Origin: Amycolatopsis japonica
Lineage (GTDB): Bacteria; Actinomycetota; Actinomycetes; Mycobacteriales; Pseudonocardiaceae
Direction of reading: 5' to 3'
Length of the DNA stretch: 64,000 nt
Assembly: GCF_000732925.1 (NCBI RefSeq)
Contig: NZ_CP008953.1
Location: forward strand, 2,604,001-2,668,000
The position numbers and the translations under genes were made by a program. Positions within the stretch are counted from its first letter, which is position 1, and the number at the start of each line of letters is the position of its first letter. Below, in pieces: positions 33,392-41,479 of this stretch. The notes beneath the pieces were generated by a model. That model saw only the letters and a program-made list of their open reading frames with translations. It made no database searches and was not told the origin of the DNA.

Positions 33392-33841
33392 TCACTGGTC
33401 GAGTCGTCCGGAGACGGCACGCATGGCGCGGCCGACGGCCCGGAGGTCGTCCGGCGCGATCACGTCCACGAAGTGTTCGCGGACGGTGCGGAGATTGTCC
33501 GGTGCCGCGCGGCGCAACGTCTCGTATCCCTGGTCGGTGAGCCGGGCCCGCACGCCGCGGCCGTCGTCGGCGGTCGACTCCCGCTGGACCAGGCCGCGCG
33601 TCTCCAGTCCGTTTATGCGGTGCGAAAGGCGGCTGCGCGAGTAGTACGCGGATTTCGCGAGGTCCGCCATGCGCATCGACCGGCCGGTGGCTTCGGAAAG
33701 CCGTACCAGGAGTTCGAACTCGGCCAGGGAAAGCCCGTGCTCCTCGCGGAGCCGCCGGTCGAGCAGGTCCACGAAACGCACGGATCCTTCGATGAACGCC
33801 CGCCAGTCGCGCTGCTGTTCCGGGTCGAGCCAGTCGGTCAC
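33392..33841 (-). CDS. MarR-family transcriptional regulator
   Basis: A 149-residue winged-helix regulator: LSLAEFELLVRLSEATGRSM, RMADLAKSAYYSRSRLSHRI, then the wing RESTADDGRGVRARLTDQGYE. It starts at GTG 33841; the frame further upstream runs through the operator region. It is divergent from a cupin gene, and the two TTGA-N3-CTTCAA sites between them are probably its operators. Confidence 0.93.
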   Translation of the reverse strand: MTDWLDPEQQRDWRAFIEGSVRFVDLLDRRLREEHGLSLAEFELLVRLSEATGRSMRMADLAKSAYYSRSRLSHRINGLETRGLVQRESTADDGRGVRARLTDQGYETLRRAAPDNLRTVREHFVDVIAPDDLRAVGRAMRAVSGRLDQ

Positions 33842-33858
33842 GGCGCCCACAGTAACAG

Positions 33859-33904
33859 TTGACGCCTTCAACCACTTCGGGCTAGCTTTGATTGAAGACT
33901 TCAA
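33859..33904. promoter_or_regulatory. Twin MarR operator sites
   Basis: Two copies of TTGA-N3-CTTCAA: TTGACGCCTTCAA (33859-33871) and TTGAAGACTTCAA (33892-33904). Their centres are 33 nt apart, about three helical turns, so a regulator would bind both on the same DNA face. They lie between the MarR start (33841) and the cupin start (33909), fitting autorepression plus repression of the cupin gene. Confidence 0.75.
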
Positions 33905-33908
33905 CTAG

Positions 33909-34397
33909 ATGGGAACCACGATGACGAACGAAGCCTGGGTGATGCGGGAGAAGGACGCGGAGGTCATCGAGCGGCCCGCGTTGCGGCTGCTGGCCGACGG
34001 CGAGCACACGGGCGGGCTGCTCGGTGCGAACCGGTTGTCGCTACGACCGGGGGAACCCGGGACGAAACCGCACTATCACCGGAAATCCGCGGAAGCGTTC
34101 TACGTACTCGACGGGGCGCTGCGAATGCTGGTGGGTGCCGAAACGATCACGGTCGAGCGCGGGGGGTACGTGGTGATCCCGTCCGGCGTCCGGCACGCGT
34201 TCGCCGCACCGCCGGAGATCGCGGCGGACGTCCTCATCACGCTGGCGCCCGGCGTCGACCGGTTCGGCTATTTCCGGGTCCTGCCCGAGATCCTGCGCGG
34301 AAACGTCGCACCCGAAGAGGTCGAGCGCCTGCACGAGCGGTACGACGTGCACTTCGTCGACGCGCCCGAATGGGACTCGCCTCAGCCGGCCCCGTAG
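33909..34397 (+). CDS. Cupin-domain protein
   Basis: A 162-residue single-domain cupin. Motif 1 is seen as GTKPHYHRKSAEAFYVLDGALRM (His, His, Glu metal ligands) and motif 2 as GGYVVIPSGVRHAF. Many such proteins are quercetin dioxygenase-like or ligand-binding. A second ATG at 33921 is also possible. Probably repressed by the divergent MarR. The 3' end overlaps the convergent lipoprotein gene by 16 nt. Confidence 0.88.
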   Translation: MGTTMTNEAWVMREKDAEVIERPALRLLADGEHTGGLLGANRLSLRPGEPGTKPHYHRKSAEAFYVLDGALRMLVGAETITVERGGYVVIPSGVRHAFAAPPEIAADVLITLAPGVDRFGYFRVLPEILRGNVAPEEVERLHERYDVHFVDAPEWDSPQPAP

Positions 34398-34783
34398 CGC
34401 TTGCGCACCTGGCCGACGTTCGGCACGCCGGTGAAGCCGAGGTCGTTCGCCCCGACGACGATCGTCCCGTCGTTGTTCGTGTACTTCTGCGGGGTCGCCC
34501 AACCGTCCTCGAGATCGGGAGAAGCGGCGAAGGCGCGCAGGACCTCTTTCATCACCGCGATCGCCTTGCCCTTGTCGCCCGCCGCGATCCGCACGTCGCC
34601 TCGTTGCCACCCGCCGCCGAAGCCGTTGTCGCAGTCCCAGGTCGCGGAGATCACGCCGGGGACCGCCGTCGCCGCCGCGGCGAAGGCCTCTTCGCATTTC
34701 TCCGCGCTGGACGCGCACGCCGAGACGGGCAGGGTCAGCGCCATGACCACGGTGACCGCCACAACCCGCGCACATCGCCTCAT
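34382..34783 (-). CDS. Small secreted lipoprotein, hypothetical
   Basis: A 133-residue protein with a signal peptide ending in a lipobox (RVVAVTVVMALTLPVSACAS), predicted to be anchored outside the membrane. The mature part begins with a Cys-containing helix (SSAEKCEEAFAAAATAVPGV), then GVISATWDCDNGFGG, and may form one disulfide. No function is known. It is convergent with the cupin gene and divergent from the LuxR-type regulator. Confidence 0.7.
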   Translation of the reverse strand: MRRCARVVAVTVVMALTLPVSACASSAEKCEEAFAAAATAVPGVISATWDCDNGFGGGWQRGDVRIAAGDKGKAIAVMKEVLRAFAASPDLEDGWATPQKYTNNDGTIVVGANDLGFTGVPNVGQVRKRYGAG

Positions 34784-34861
34784 TCGGGCATTATGCGGGG
34801 ATGCCCGGGCTGTGGTGTGAACAGCCCACTCCGTCCGGCGAGCATGTTTCGATGGGGAATC

Positions 34862-37138
34862 ATGACGAACGACAGCGAGGTCCGGTCGCGGCCCCTGACG
34901 AGCTACGTCAGCCGTACGGACGACGAGGACGAGGTGCGGCGGCTGCTCGGCGCGGGCCGTCTGGTCACCTTGACCGGCGCCGGTGGCGTGGGCAAGACAC
35001 GGCTGGCCGCCCAGGTGGCCAGTTCGCTCACCCGGGCCTTCCCCGGCGGCGTGGCGGTCGCCGGACTGAGTGAACTGCGGGACGAACGGCTGGTCGCGCG
35101 TACGGTCGCCGACGCCTTGGGCCTGCACGACACGGCGGGACGCACCGACCTGGAGGCCGTCGTCTCGTATCTGCGGCCGCGGCGGTCGTTGCTGCTGCTG
35201 GACAACTGCGAACACCTCCTCGACGGCAGCGCGGACCTGGTGACGGCGTTGCTGCGTGACTGTCCGGATCTCGTCGTCCTGGCCACCAGCCGCTGCTCGC
35301 TGGGGCTGGCCGGTGAGCACGTCCTGGCGATCCCGCCCCTGGGCGTGCCCGACGAGGAGGTCGGGACACCGCGAGAGGCGTTCACGTTCGGCGCGGTGCG
35401 GCTGTTCGCGGAGCGCGCCGCCAACGTGTTGCCCGCTTTCGAGGTCACCGAGAGCAACGTCGCGGACGTCGTCCGCCTCTGCCGACGGCTCGACGGCCTG
35501 CCGCTGGCGATCGAACTCGCCGCGGCCAGGATCCGGGCCCTGTCGCCGTCGCAGATCGCGGACCGGGTCGAGAGCAACTCGGGCGTGCTGGCCACCGGGC
35601 TCCGGATGCCGGTCGAGCGGCATCGGACGCTACGCGCCACCATCGAGTGGAGTCATTCCCTGTGCACGGAGACCGAACGGGTCGTCTGGGCACGCTGTTC
35701 GGTGTTCGCCGGGCAGTTCGACCTGTCCGCCGCGGAGGACGTCTGCGCCGGAGCCGGGCTGGACTCGCTCGCCGTGCTCGACGCGGTGGACGGTTTGGTG
35801 GACAAGTCGGTGCTGGCGCGCATCGACGGCACGGACCGGGTCCACTACCGGATGCTCCGCTTGCTCCGCGAATTCGGCGGGCACCGGCTCGCCGAATCCG
35901 GTGACGAGCTCGCCGTGGCGAGGAAGCATCGTGACCACTACGCCTGGCTGATCGACCAGGCCGCCGCGACGTGGTTCGGGCCGGGGCAGGATGAGGCGTA
36001 CGAGCGCCTGACCGCGGCACACGCCGACATCCGCGAGGCGCTGTCGTGGTCGCTCCGCACCCCCGGCGAAGGCGCGGTGGCGTTGGGGATGGCCGTCGGC
36101 GTGATCGAGTACTGGGTGGCCCGCGGCGCGGCTTGGGAACTGCGGGACTGGATCGATCGCGCGCTCGAGGCGATGCCGCCGGAGACCCGGGGCCGGGCCC
36201 GCGGCCTGGCCGTCGCCGCCCTTTGCGCCGCGCTGCACGCGGATCTGCCCGGCGCGCGGCAGCGGTTGGCCGCCGCCGAGGCGATCGAGGACGACGACGC
36301 CGCCCCCTACATCGCCCATGCGTGTGCTTTCGTGAGGATGCTGTCCGCGGAACCGAACACCATGGTCCGCGCGGCGGAGGCCGTGCGGCTGTTCGGCGAG
36401 CGAGGCGACGTACGGCGCCAAATGCATCCGATGTTCATCCAGGGGGTCGCGCTGGCCTACCGGGGCGACCTGCCGGGCGCGCGGGAGTTGCTGGGCTCGA
36501 TGCTCCGCACCTGTGAGGAAGCGGGGGAGTACCGGTATCGCTCCATGGCGCTGTACGGGTTGGGAGTCGTGGAAGTCTGCTTCGGTGGAGATGACGACGA
36601 CGGCGAGCGGTTCATCCGCTCCGCACTGGAGATCGACCTCCGTACGTCGGACATGATGTCCGCCGCCTACCGGCTGGACGGTCTCGCCTGGGTGTCGGCG
36701 AGGCGCGAGGAGTGGGTCCGGGCGGCGGAACTGTTCGGGACCGCCGCCACGCTCTGGGACCGCTGCAACGCCGAGCCCGACGTGGCCGTCACCACGATCC
36801 ACCGGATGTTCCACGGCGCCACCCGGAACGCCCTGGGGGCCAAGAAGTTCGACTTGGCCTTCGCCGAGGGACGCCGGCGGAATCCGCACGACGCCCTGGC
36901 CGGTCCCGAGGCTTTGGCCGCCGGAGAACCGGCCGATCTCCCGCCGCTGACGCCGCGCGAGTCGGAGATCGCGCGGCTGGTCGCGGCCGGGCTGAGCAAC
37001 CGGGACATCGCGGCGAGACTGGTCATCGCCCGGCGCACGGTCGAGACGCATCTGCAGCACATCTCGCACAAACTCGACTTCGCCAACCGGACCCAGCTGG
37101 CCGTCTGGGTCGAGCAACGGGACCGCGGACCGCTGTGA
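34862..37138 (+). CDS. LuxR-family regulator with NB-ARC-like ATPase (STAND)
   Basis: A 758-residue protein with an N-terminal P-loop ATPase (Walker A LTGAGGVGKTRLAAQV near 40, Walker B SLLLLDNCEHLLDG, sensor RLDGLPLAIELAAARIRALS), a helical TPR-like middle (about 400-680) and a C-terminal LuxR helix-turn-helix (LTPRESEIARLVAAGLSNRD, IAARLVIARRTVETHLQHIS). It starts at ATG 34862; the longer frame before it covers another gene. Such regulators integrate a ligand or protein signal with ATP binding. The target is unknown. Confidence 0.92.
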   Translation: MTNDSEVRSRPLTSYVSRTDDEDEVRRLLGAGRLVTLTGAGGVGKTRLAAQVASSLTRAFPGGVAVAGLSELRDERLVARTVADALGLHDTAGRTDLEAVVSYLRPRRSLLLLDNCEHLLDGSADLVTALLRDCPDLVVLATSRCSLGLAGEHVLAIPPLGVPDEEVGTPREAFTFGAVRLFAERAANVLPAFEVTESNVADVVRLCRRLDGLPLAIELAAARIRALSPSQIADRVESNSGVLATGLRMPVERHRTLRATIEWSHSLCTETERVVWARCSVFAGQFDLSAAEDVCAGAGLDSLAVLDAVDGLVDKSVLARIDGTDRVHYRMLRLLREFGGHRLAESGDELAVARKHRDHYAWLIDQAAATWFGPGQDEAYERLTAAHADIREALSWSLRTPGEGAVALGMAVGVIEYWVARGAAWELRDWIDRALEAMPPETRGRARGLAVAALCAALHADLPGARQRLAAAEAIEDDDAAPYIAHACAFVRMLSAEPNTMVRAAEAVRLFGERGDVRRQMHPMFIQGVALAYRGDLPGARELLGSMLRTCEEAGEYRYRSMALYGLGVVEVCFGGDDDDGERFIRSALEIDLRTSDMMSAAYRLDGLAWVSARREEWVRAAELFGTAATLWDRCNAEPDVAVTTIHRMFHGATRNALGAKKFDLAFAEGRRRNPHDALAGPEALAAGEPADLPPLTPRESEIARLVAAGLSNRDIAARLVIARRTVETHLQHISHKLDFANRTQLAVWVEQRDRGPL

Positions 37139-37172
37139 CCCGCCGAGGTCACGGCGGCCCGCGCCCCTTGAG

Positions 37173-38033
37173 TCAGCCGAGCGGGCAACTTCCCCGATAT
37201 ACGGCGATCTTCGGGTCGTTCGCCGGGAGCGGGCACAGGAACTGGTCGTACCTGGTGTCTTCGTCGACGAAGCGTTTCAGCCAGGAAAGGCTGTACTTCG
37301 CGATGGTCACGTTCGGCTTCGTCGGCGCCATGTGACCGGCGCCGGCCAGCAGCATGTACGCCTTGTCCAACGACTCGGGAAGGCTTTGGTAGAACGGCCG
37401 GGAATGCGAGCCGTCCGGGGCGATGAAATCGTTCTGGGCGCTGACGACGAACGTGGGGACCTTCAGGTCGGAGAACGTCGTGTTCGGGTTCCAGCCCGTC
37501 AACGGGATGGCGGCCTTCAGCGTGGGTGCTTTCTGCGCGGCTATCAACGACCCGCCGCCGCCCATCGAATGGCCCATGACGGCGAGCCTGCCCGGGTCGA
37601 CGCGGTCCTTGGCCTGGCTCTTGTCCGTCACGTAGCGCAGAGCCGCGAGCAGCTGATCGGACCGGACGTCCGGGGTGTCCCAGGTGCTCTTGGTGGAGAA
37701 CGTGATGACGACGAATCCCTGGGAGGCCAAACGCGGGCCGTACCAGGCGATCGCGCTCTCCGTTTCCAGGAAGCCGGGCGCGATCGCGATCGCGCCGAAG
37801 GTGCCCTGGCCGGTTTCGGTCGGGTAATGGATCGTCCCGCCGCCGAAACCCTGTCCGGCGGGGACCTTCTCGGTCGCGGTCTGGAACGATCCCCGGTCCG
37901 CCTCGATACTGGCGTTCGTCGGAGCGGGGCCGCGGGCATAGGGATTCTCTTCGGCGTCAGCCGGTACCGCCGCCACGAGCAGTGCGGTCACCGCACTGAG
38001 CACCGCGGCGCCCCATCGTGATCCACGCTTCAT
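37173..38033 (-). CDS. Secreted cutinase / PET-hydrolase-type polyester hydrolase
   Basis: A 286-residue alpha/beta hydrolase with a signal peptide (cleavage near ADA-EE). It matches the actinomycete cutinase pattern throughout: ENPYARGPAPTNASIEADRG, GFGGGTIHYP, the nucleophile elbow AVMGHSMGGGGSL (Ser156), Asp202 in QNDFIAP and His234 in AGHMAP. Met157 next to the Ser, Trp181 and the Cys267-Cys283 pair near the C-terminus match the oxyanion hole, aromatic clamp and disulfide of Thermobifida cutinases. Phe88 replaces the usual aromatic Tyr. It should hydrolyse cutin or polyesters; activity on PET is plausible but unproven. Confidence 0.9.
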   Translation of the reverse strand: MKRGSRWGAAVLSAVTALLVAAVPADAEENPYARGPAPTNASIEADRGSFQTATEKVPAGQGFGGGTIHYPTETGQGTFGAIAIAPGFLETESAIAWYGPRLASQGFVVITFSTKSTWDTPDVRSDQLLAALRYVTDKSQAKDRVDPGRLAVMGHSMGGGGSLIAAQKAPTLKAAIPLTGWNPNTTFSDLKVPTFVVSAQNDFIAPDGSHSRPFYQSLPESLDKAYMLLAGAGHMAPTKPNVTIAKYSLSWLKRFVDEDTRYDQFLCPLPANDPKIAVYRGSCPLG

Positions 38034-38180
38034 CGCGCATGTCCTCTCGGAAGAACCGTTCCGGAGCCGGAACGGTTTCCCAGATATAGCGGGGACCCGG
38101 CCGGGCGCGCGTCGTGGAAACTACTGAGAAACCGAAAACTGTCACGTCGATAAGGTTTTCGACGTCGTGAATGCGGAAGT

Positions 38181-38203
38181 CCGTGAAGGCCTCCTTGAGG
38201 GAC
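38181..38203. repeat. Single family B unit
   Basis: A 23-nt sequence identical to the left arm of the palindrome at 38337 (CCGTGAAGGCCTCCTTGAGG then GAC), without its inverted partner. It is the first of several different repeats in the 497-nt gap 38034-38530. Confidence 0.7.
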
Positions 38204-38238
38204 TCTTCCTTGTTCACCCACCAGTCTTTGACGGATGA

Positions 38239-38295
38239 GTGTCCCCAATGCGGCATTGGGGACACTGAGCGTCTCCGATGCCACATTGGGCGCAC
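38239..38295. repeat. Intergenic palindrome, family C
   Basis: A 27-nt unit (38239-38265; 12-nt arms GTGTCCCCAATG and CATTGGGGACAC, 3-nt centre CGG) followed after TGA by a degenerate inverted copy (38269-38295, centre CCA). It therefore repeats the double-hairpin design of family A with an unrelated sequence. Confidence 0.75.
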
Positions 38296-38336
38296 CTGAT
38301 GGAGCCGCGACTCGGGGGAGACTGGTAGTAGGTAAG

Positions 38337-38387
38337 CCGTGAAGGCCTCCTTGAGGGACTCTGGGTCCCTCAAGGAGGCCTTCACGG
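38337..38387. repeat. Intergenic palindrome, family B, copy 1
   Basis: A perfect 23-bp inverted repeat (38337-38359 and 38365-38387) with the 5-nt centre TCTGG. The arms contain AAGG-CCT-CCTT, a small hairpin on a 3-nt centre. It lies downstream of the lcp1 gene and upstream of the cutinase gene, both on the minus strand, so it could also terminate lcp1 transcription. Confidence 0.85.
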
Positions 38388-38420
38388 ACTGGGCAAACAA
38401 GGCGCGGCGTGAGGGGAGGC

Positions 38421-38521
38421 GTGACTCGCGTGATCGGGGACGTGACTCGCGTGATCGGAGGCCGCACTCGGAGTTCCGCCTCTGATCACGCGAGTTCCGG
38501 CTTCGATCACGCGAGGCGTGA
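38421..38521. repeat. Direct and inverted repeat array GTGACTCGCGTGATC
   Basis: GTGACTCGCGTGATCGG occurs twice (38421-38437 and 38442-38458), followed by two inverted copies of its core, GATCACGCGAGT (38484-38495) and GATCACGCGAG (38505-38515). The array ends 10 nt before the lcp1 stop codon region, so it would be in the 3' end of the lcp1 transcript. The copies are too short and irregular for a CRISPR. Confidence 0.7.
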
Positions 38522-38530
38522 CGGGGGCGG

Positions 38531-39721
38531 TCAGGTGCCTGCCCGGTTCCCGGTGGGGATGGTGATCAGGGTCGTCGTCGGTGAGGTGCCCTTGTTGAGG
38601 AACAACATCGCCAGCGCCCGCACCATCTGGTCGAACATGTAGAACCCGGCCGGCATGATCGGGATCAGCCCCTCGCGGAACGCGATGTAGGCCGGCCACG
38701 CGGTGCGGATGAGGGCCGCGGACGCGTAATCGCGGCGCAGCCCGAGCCAGTCGCCGATCGCGTCGCTCAGCACGTAGCGCACGAATTCGTTCAGGAATCC
38801 CCGGGTCACGCCAAGATCGACCTGCGCGGTCAGCCCCAGCAGATCTTCCGCGAGCTCTTTTCCTTCGTGCGAAGGGGAAAGGATCGGAGTGAGCACCTGC
38901 GCCGACTGCGCTTCCGCGGCCGCCCACGTCTTCGGGATGAACTCCTCCCGCACGCCGAGCAGATGGATGGCGACCTGCCACATGTGGAGGAAGGCGTCCT
39001 CGTCGGCGGCCGACATCGGGACCTTCCATTCGCGCAGCTTCCGGTGCACGTAGGTGCCGAGGCTGTGGAAGGTGACCAGGATGTCGCCGTTGCTGATCGG
39101 GATCCGCTCGTCCGCGACGGCCTTCCAGTACGGCGACTGCGGCAGCAGATGCCGCACCGCGGCGTGCACCAGCCGCGTCTTGTTGGCGGTGACCACGAAC
39201 TGGCCGTCGGGCTCGAAGGCGTTCAGGTCGCTCAGGTCGTAGCCGAAGGTGAACGTCTTGGCCGCGCGGTCCTGCATGTCGGCCCCGCCCGCGGACCAGT
39301 AGACCGATTTGGCCTCACGCGGGATGACCGTGCTCATGATGCCGCTGCCGAGCCCGTACAGCATGAACAGATAGGTGTCCTTGCGCCGGTTGAAATCGGC
39401 CGCGCGGCGCAGTTTCGCGGGGTCGGCCCAGGACGGCAACCGGTTGACGCGCTGGAGGTGGCCCGCCAGATCGGCGGGCAGTCCGCCGGGGAGCGGGTCG
39501 TTGTTGTCCACCCAGGACCGCATCGCGGTGTTGACCGCGGGCACCTGGCCCGCTTCGAGAACCCCCGCCATGATGCGGTCGATCTCGTCGTCCCAGACCC
39601 ACCAGGGGTCGGCCGCGGTACCGGTCTGCGTCGCGCCCCAGGCGGGGGCGACGCTCGCCGCGCCCACCAGGCCCAGTGCGACGCCGAGGGACAGGACATT
39701 CCTCCTGCTGAGATCGCTCAT
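38531..39721 (-). CDS. lcp: Latex-clearing protein (Lcp) paralogue 1, rubber oxygenase family
   Basis: A 396-residue DUF2236/MpaB-type protein with a Tat signal (LSRRNVLSLGVALGLVGAAS). The residues known to be important in Streptomyces K30 Lcp have counterparts: Glu136 in TVIPREAKSV, Arg152, Lys155 and Thr156 in DRAAKTF, and the haem ligand His186 in KTRLVHAAVRHLL. Lcp is a secreted haem b dioxygenase that cleaves cis-1,4-polyisoprene to oligo-isoprenoids with aldehyde and ketone ends. It is 39 nt downstream of the acyl-CoA synthetase gene on the same strand. A different terpenoid substrate is possible, as this copy is more divergent than the one at 43824. Confidence 0.83.
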   Translation of the reverse strand: MSDLSRRNVLSLGVALGLVGAASVAPAWGATQTGTAADPWWVWDDEIDRIMAGVLEAGQVPAVNTAMRSWVDNNDPLPGGLPADLAGHLQRVNRLPSWADPAKLRRAADFNRRKDTYLFMLYGLGSGIMSTVIPREAKSVYWSAGGADMQDRAAKTFTFGYDLSDLNAFEPDGQFVVTANKTRLVHAAVRHLLPQSPYWKAVADERIPISNGDILVTFHSLGTYVHRKLREWKVPMSAADEDAFLHMWQVAIHLLGVREEFIPKTWAAAEAQSAQVLTPILSPSHEGKELAEDLLGLTAQVDLGVTRGFLNEFVRYVLSDAIGDWLGLRRDYASAALIRTAWPAYIAFREGLIPIMPAGFYMFDQMVRALAMLFLNKGTSPTTTLITIPTGNRAGT

Positions 39722-39760
39722 TTACTTACCTAACTTCCTTGGTAGGTTCCGATGAGTGAT

Positions 39761-41320
39761 TCACCATCGTTTTTCGTCCAGGTCGCGAAGCGCACCCTTG
39801 ACCACTTTCCCGCCCGCGTTGCGCGGGAGTTCGGGGACCACCACGAGATCCTTGGGCATTTTGAACGAAGCGAGCCTGCCGTCGAGGAATTCGACCAGTT
39901 CGGCCAAGGATGGTTCGGGCTCTGTCGCGGTGATGAAAGCGACCGGCACCTGGCCCCAGCGCTCGTCGGGCCGTCCGATCACGGCGACCTCCCGTACCGA
40001 CGGATGCGCGGAGATCGCGTTTTCCACTTCGGCGCAATAGATGTTCTCGCCGCCGCTGATGATCATGTCCTTCTTGCGGTCGACCACCCAGATGAAACCG
40101 TCTTCGTCCTGCGAAACCAGATCGCCGGAATGGAACCAGCCGCCGGCGAAGGCTTCCGCCGTCTCCTGGGGTTTCTTCCAGTAGCCCTTGGTCACCGAGG
40201 GGCCGCGGTAGACGATTTCGCCCACTTCGCCCGGCGCGACGTCGTTCATGTCGTCGTCCACGACGCGGTATTGGAGCGTCGGGATCGGTTTGCCGACGGA
40301 GCCGAGTTTGCGCGTCGAGTCCTCGCCGCTGAGCACGCACGTGATCGGGGAGGTCTCGGTCTGGCCGAACACGGCGACGTTGAGGGCGCCGGGGAACTTC
40401 TCGGCCATGGCGAGCAGCGTCGCCCGCGTCGCGGGAGCCGCGCCCCAGCTGATGATCCGCAGTTTCAGCTTCCGTTCGGCGATATCCGGCTGGGCGCAGA
40501 GCAGATCCCATTGCTGGGGAACGTTGAACACCACGGTGGCGCCTTCGCGTTCGTAGGCGTCGAGCACCGCGCGCGGATCGAAGGCGCCCAGCGGGTGGAT
40601 CACGACCATCCCGCCGACCAGGAAGTTCGCCACGATCGAACCCAGTCCGGCGATGTGGAAGAACGGTGCGGTCAGGAAGGCGACGTCGGTGTCGTCGAAG
40701 ATCTTCATCGCCCGGATACAGGTGATCGCCTGCATCTGCAGGTTGCGATGGGACAGCATCACCCCTTTCGGCCTGCCGGTGGTGCCCGAGGTGTACATGA
40801 TCAGCGCCGTCGATTCCTCGCTGACGTCGGGCAGTTCCAGCGGCTCGTGCGCGGTCAGGAATTCCTCGTATTCCGTGCGCCCTTCGGCGTCGTCCGGTTC
40901 GCCGATGACGAGCACGGTCTCGATCGACGCGGCGTTCGGCGCGGCGTCGAGCAAGGGGAGCAACCGCGCGTCGACGACGACGGCGGACGGCGTGCAGTCG
41001 GCCAGGATGTAGTCGAGCTCCGCCGGCGCGAGGCGGAAACTGAGCGGGACGGCCATGGCGCCCAGGCTGTTCGCCGCGAACACGGTCTCCACGAACCACG
41101 GGTGGTTCAAGGTCAGCGTCGCCACGCGATCGCCTTCGGTGACACCTCGCGCCGCGAGGGCGGCGGCCAATTGCAACGACCGCCGTGAGAGTTCCGCCCA
41201 GGTGGTCGTCTCGCCGAGGTACCGCAGAGCGGGCTTGTCCGGTCGCATCATCGCGTGCGTTGCCGCGTGCGCCATCCAGTGGTGCCGGAAGGACGAGGCG
41301 GGAGCCGAAGCGGTCGACAT
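39761..41320 (-). CDS. Acyl-CoA synthetase (AMP-forming)
   Basis: A 519-residue ANL enzyme with the P-loop-like motif TALIMYTSGTTGRPKGVMLSH, the A5-type NVAVFGQTETSPIT, the hinge GWFHSGDLVSQDEDGFIWVVDRKKD and the C-terminal catalytic Lys in NAGGKVVKGALRD. It activates carboxylic acids to CoA thioesters. The ATG at 41320 is preferred because GAGG lies 8 nt upstream; an in-frame ATG is also at 41326. In the Lcp neighbourhood it would activate oligo-isoprenoid acids for beta-oxidation (inference). Confidence 0.92.
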   Translation of the reverse strand: MSTASAPASSFRHHWMAHAATHAMMRPDKPALRYLGETTTWAELSRRSLQLAAALAARGVTEGDRVATLTLNHPWFVETVFAANSLGAMAVPLSFRLAPAELDYILADCTPSAVVVDARLLPLLDAAPNAASIETVLVIGEPDDAEGRTEYEEFLTAHEPLELPDVSEESTALIMYTSGTTGRPKGVMLSHRNLQMQAITCIRAMKIFDDTDVAFLTAPFFHIAGLGSIVANFLVGGMVVIHPLGAFDPRAVLDAYEREGATVVFNVPQQWDLLCAQPDIAERKLKLRIISWGAAPATRATLLAMAEKFPGALNVAVFGQTETSPITCVLSGEDSTRKLGSVGKPIPTLQYRVVDDDMNDVAPGEVGEIVYRGPSVTKGYWKKPQETAEAFAGGWFHSGDLVSQDEDGFIWVVDRKKDMIISGGENIYCAEVENAISAHPSVREVAVIGRPDERWGQVPVAFITATEPEPSLAELVEFLDGRLASFKMPKDLVVVPELPRNAGGKVVKGALRDLDEKRW

Positions 41321-41479
41321 GGCCATCCTCAGGTGTCGGAACGGGACCTCTCGCGTGGCCAGTATGCATGCCAAGCCGCCGGTTGAGAAGCGATAAGTTA
41401 ATCAAAAATCACATCGCGGCGCCGGTCGCGCCCGTCAGTCGTCCCTGGTGGTGATCCGGTTCGTGGTTGACTTCCCGGC

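Noticed and set aside
30030..38467. Open frames running through the palindromes, for example 38030-38467
   Set aside because: They have no ribosome-binding site or family pattern, and their length comes from GC-rich repeats without stop codons.
38421..38521. Repeat array resembling a CRISPR
   Set aside because: The copies are 11-17 nt, two direct and two inverted, with spacers of 4-25 nt; there is no cas gene and no regular spacing.
39728..39747. Short dyad ACCTA-N10-TAGGT upstream of lcp1
   Set aside because: Only five pairs and no second copy in the window; too weak to call an operator.
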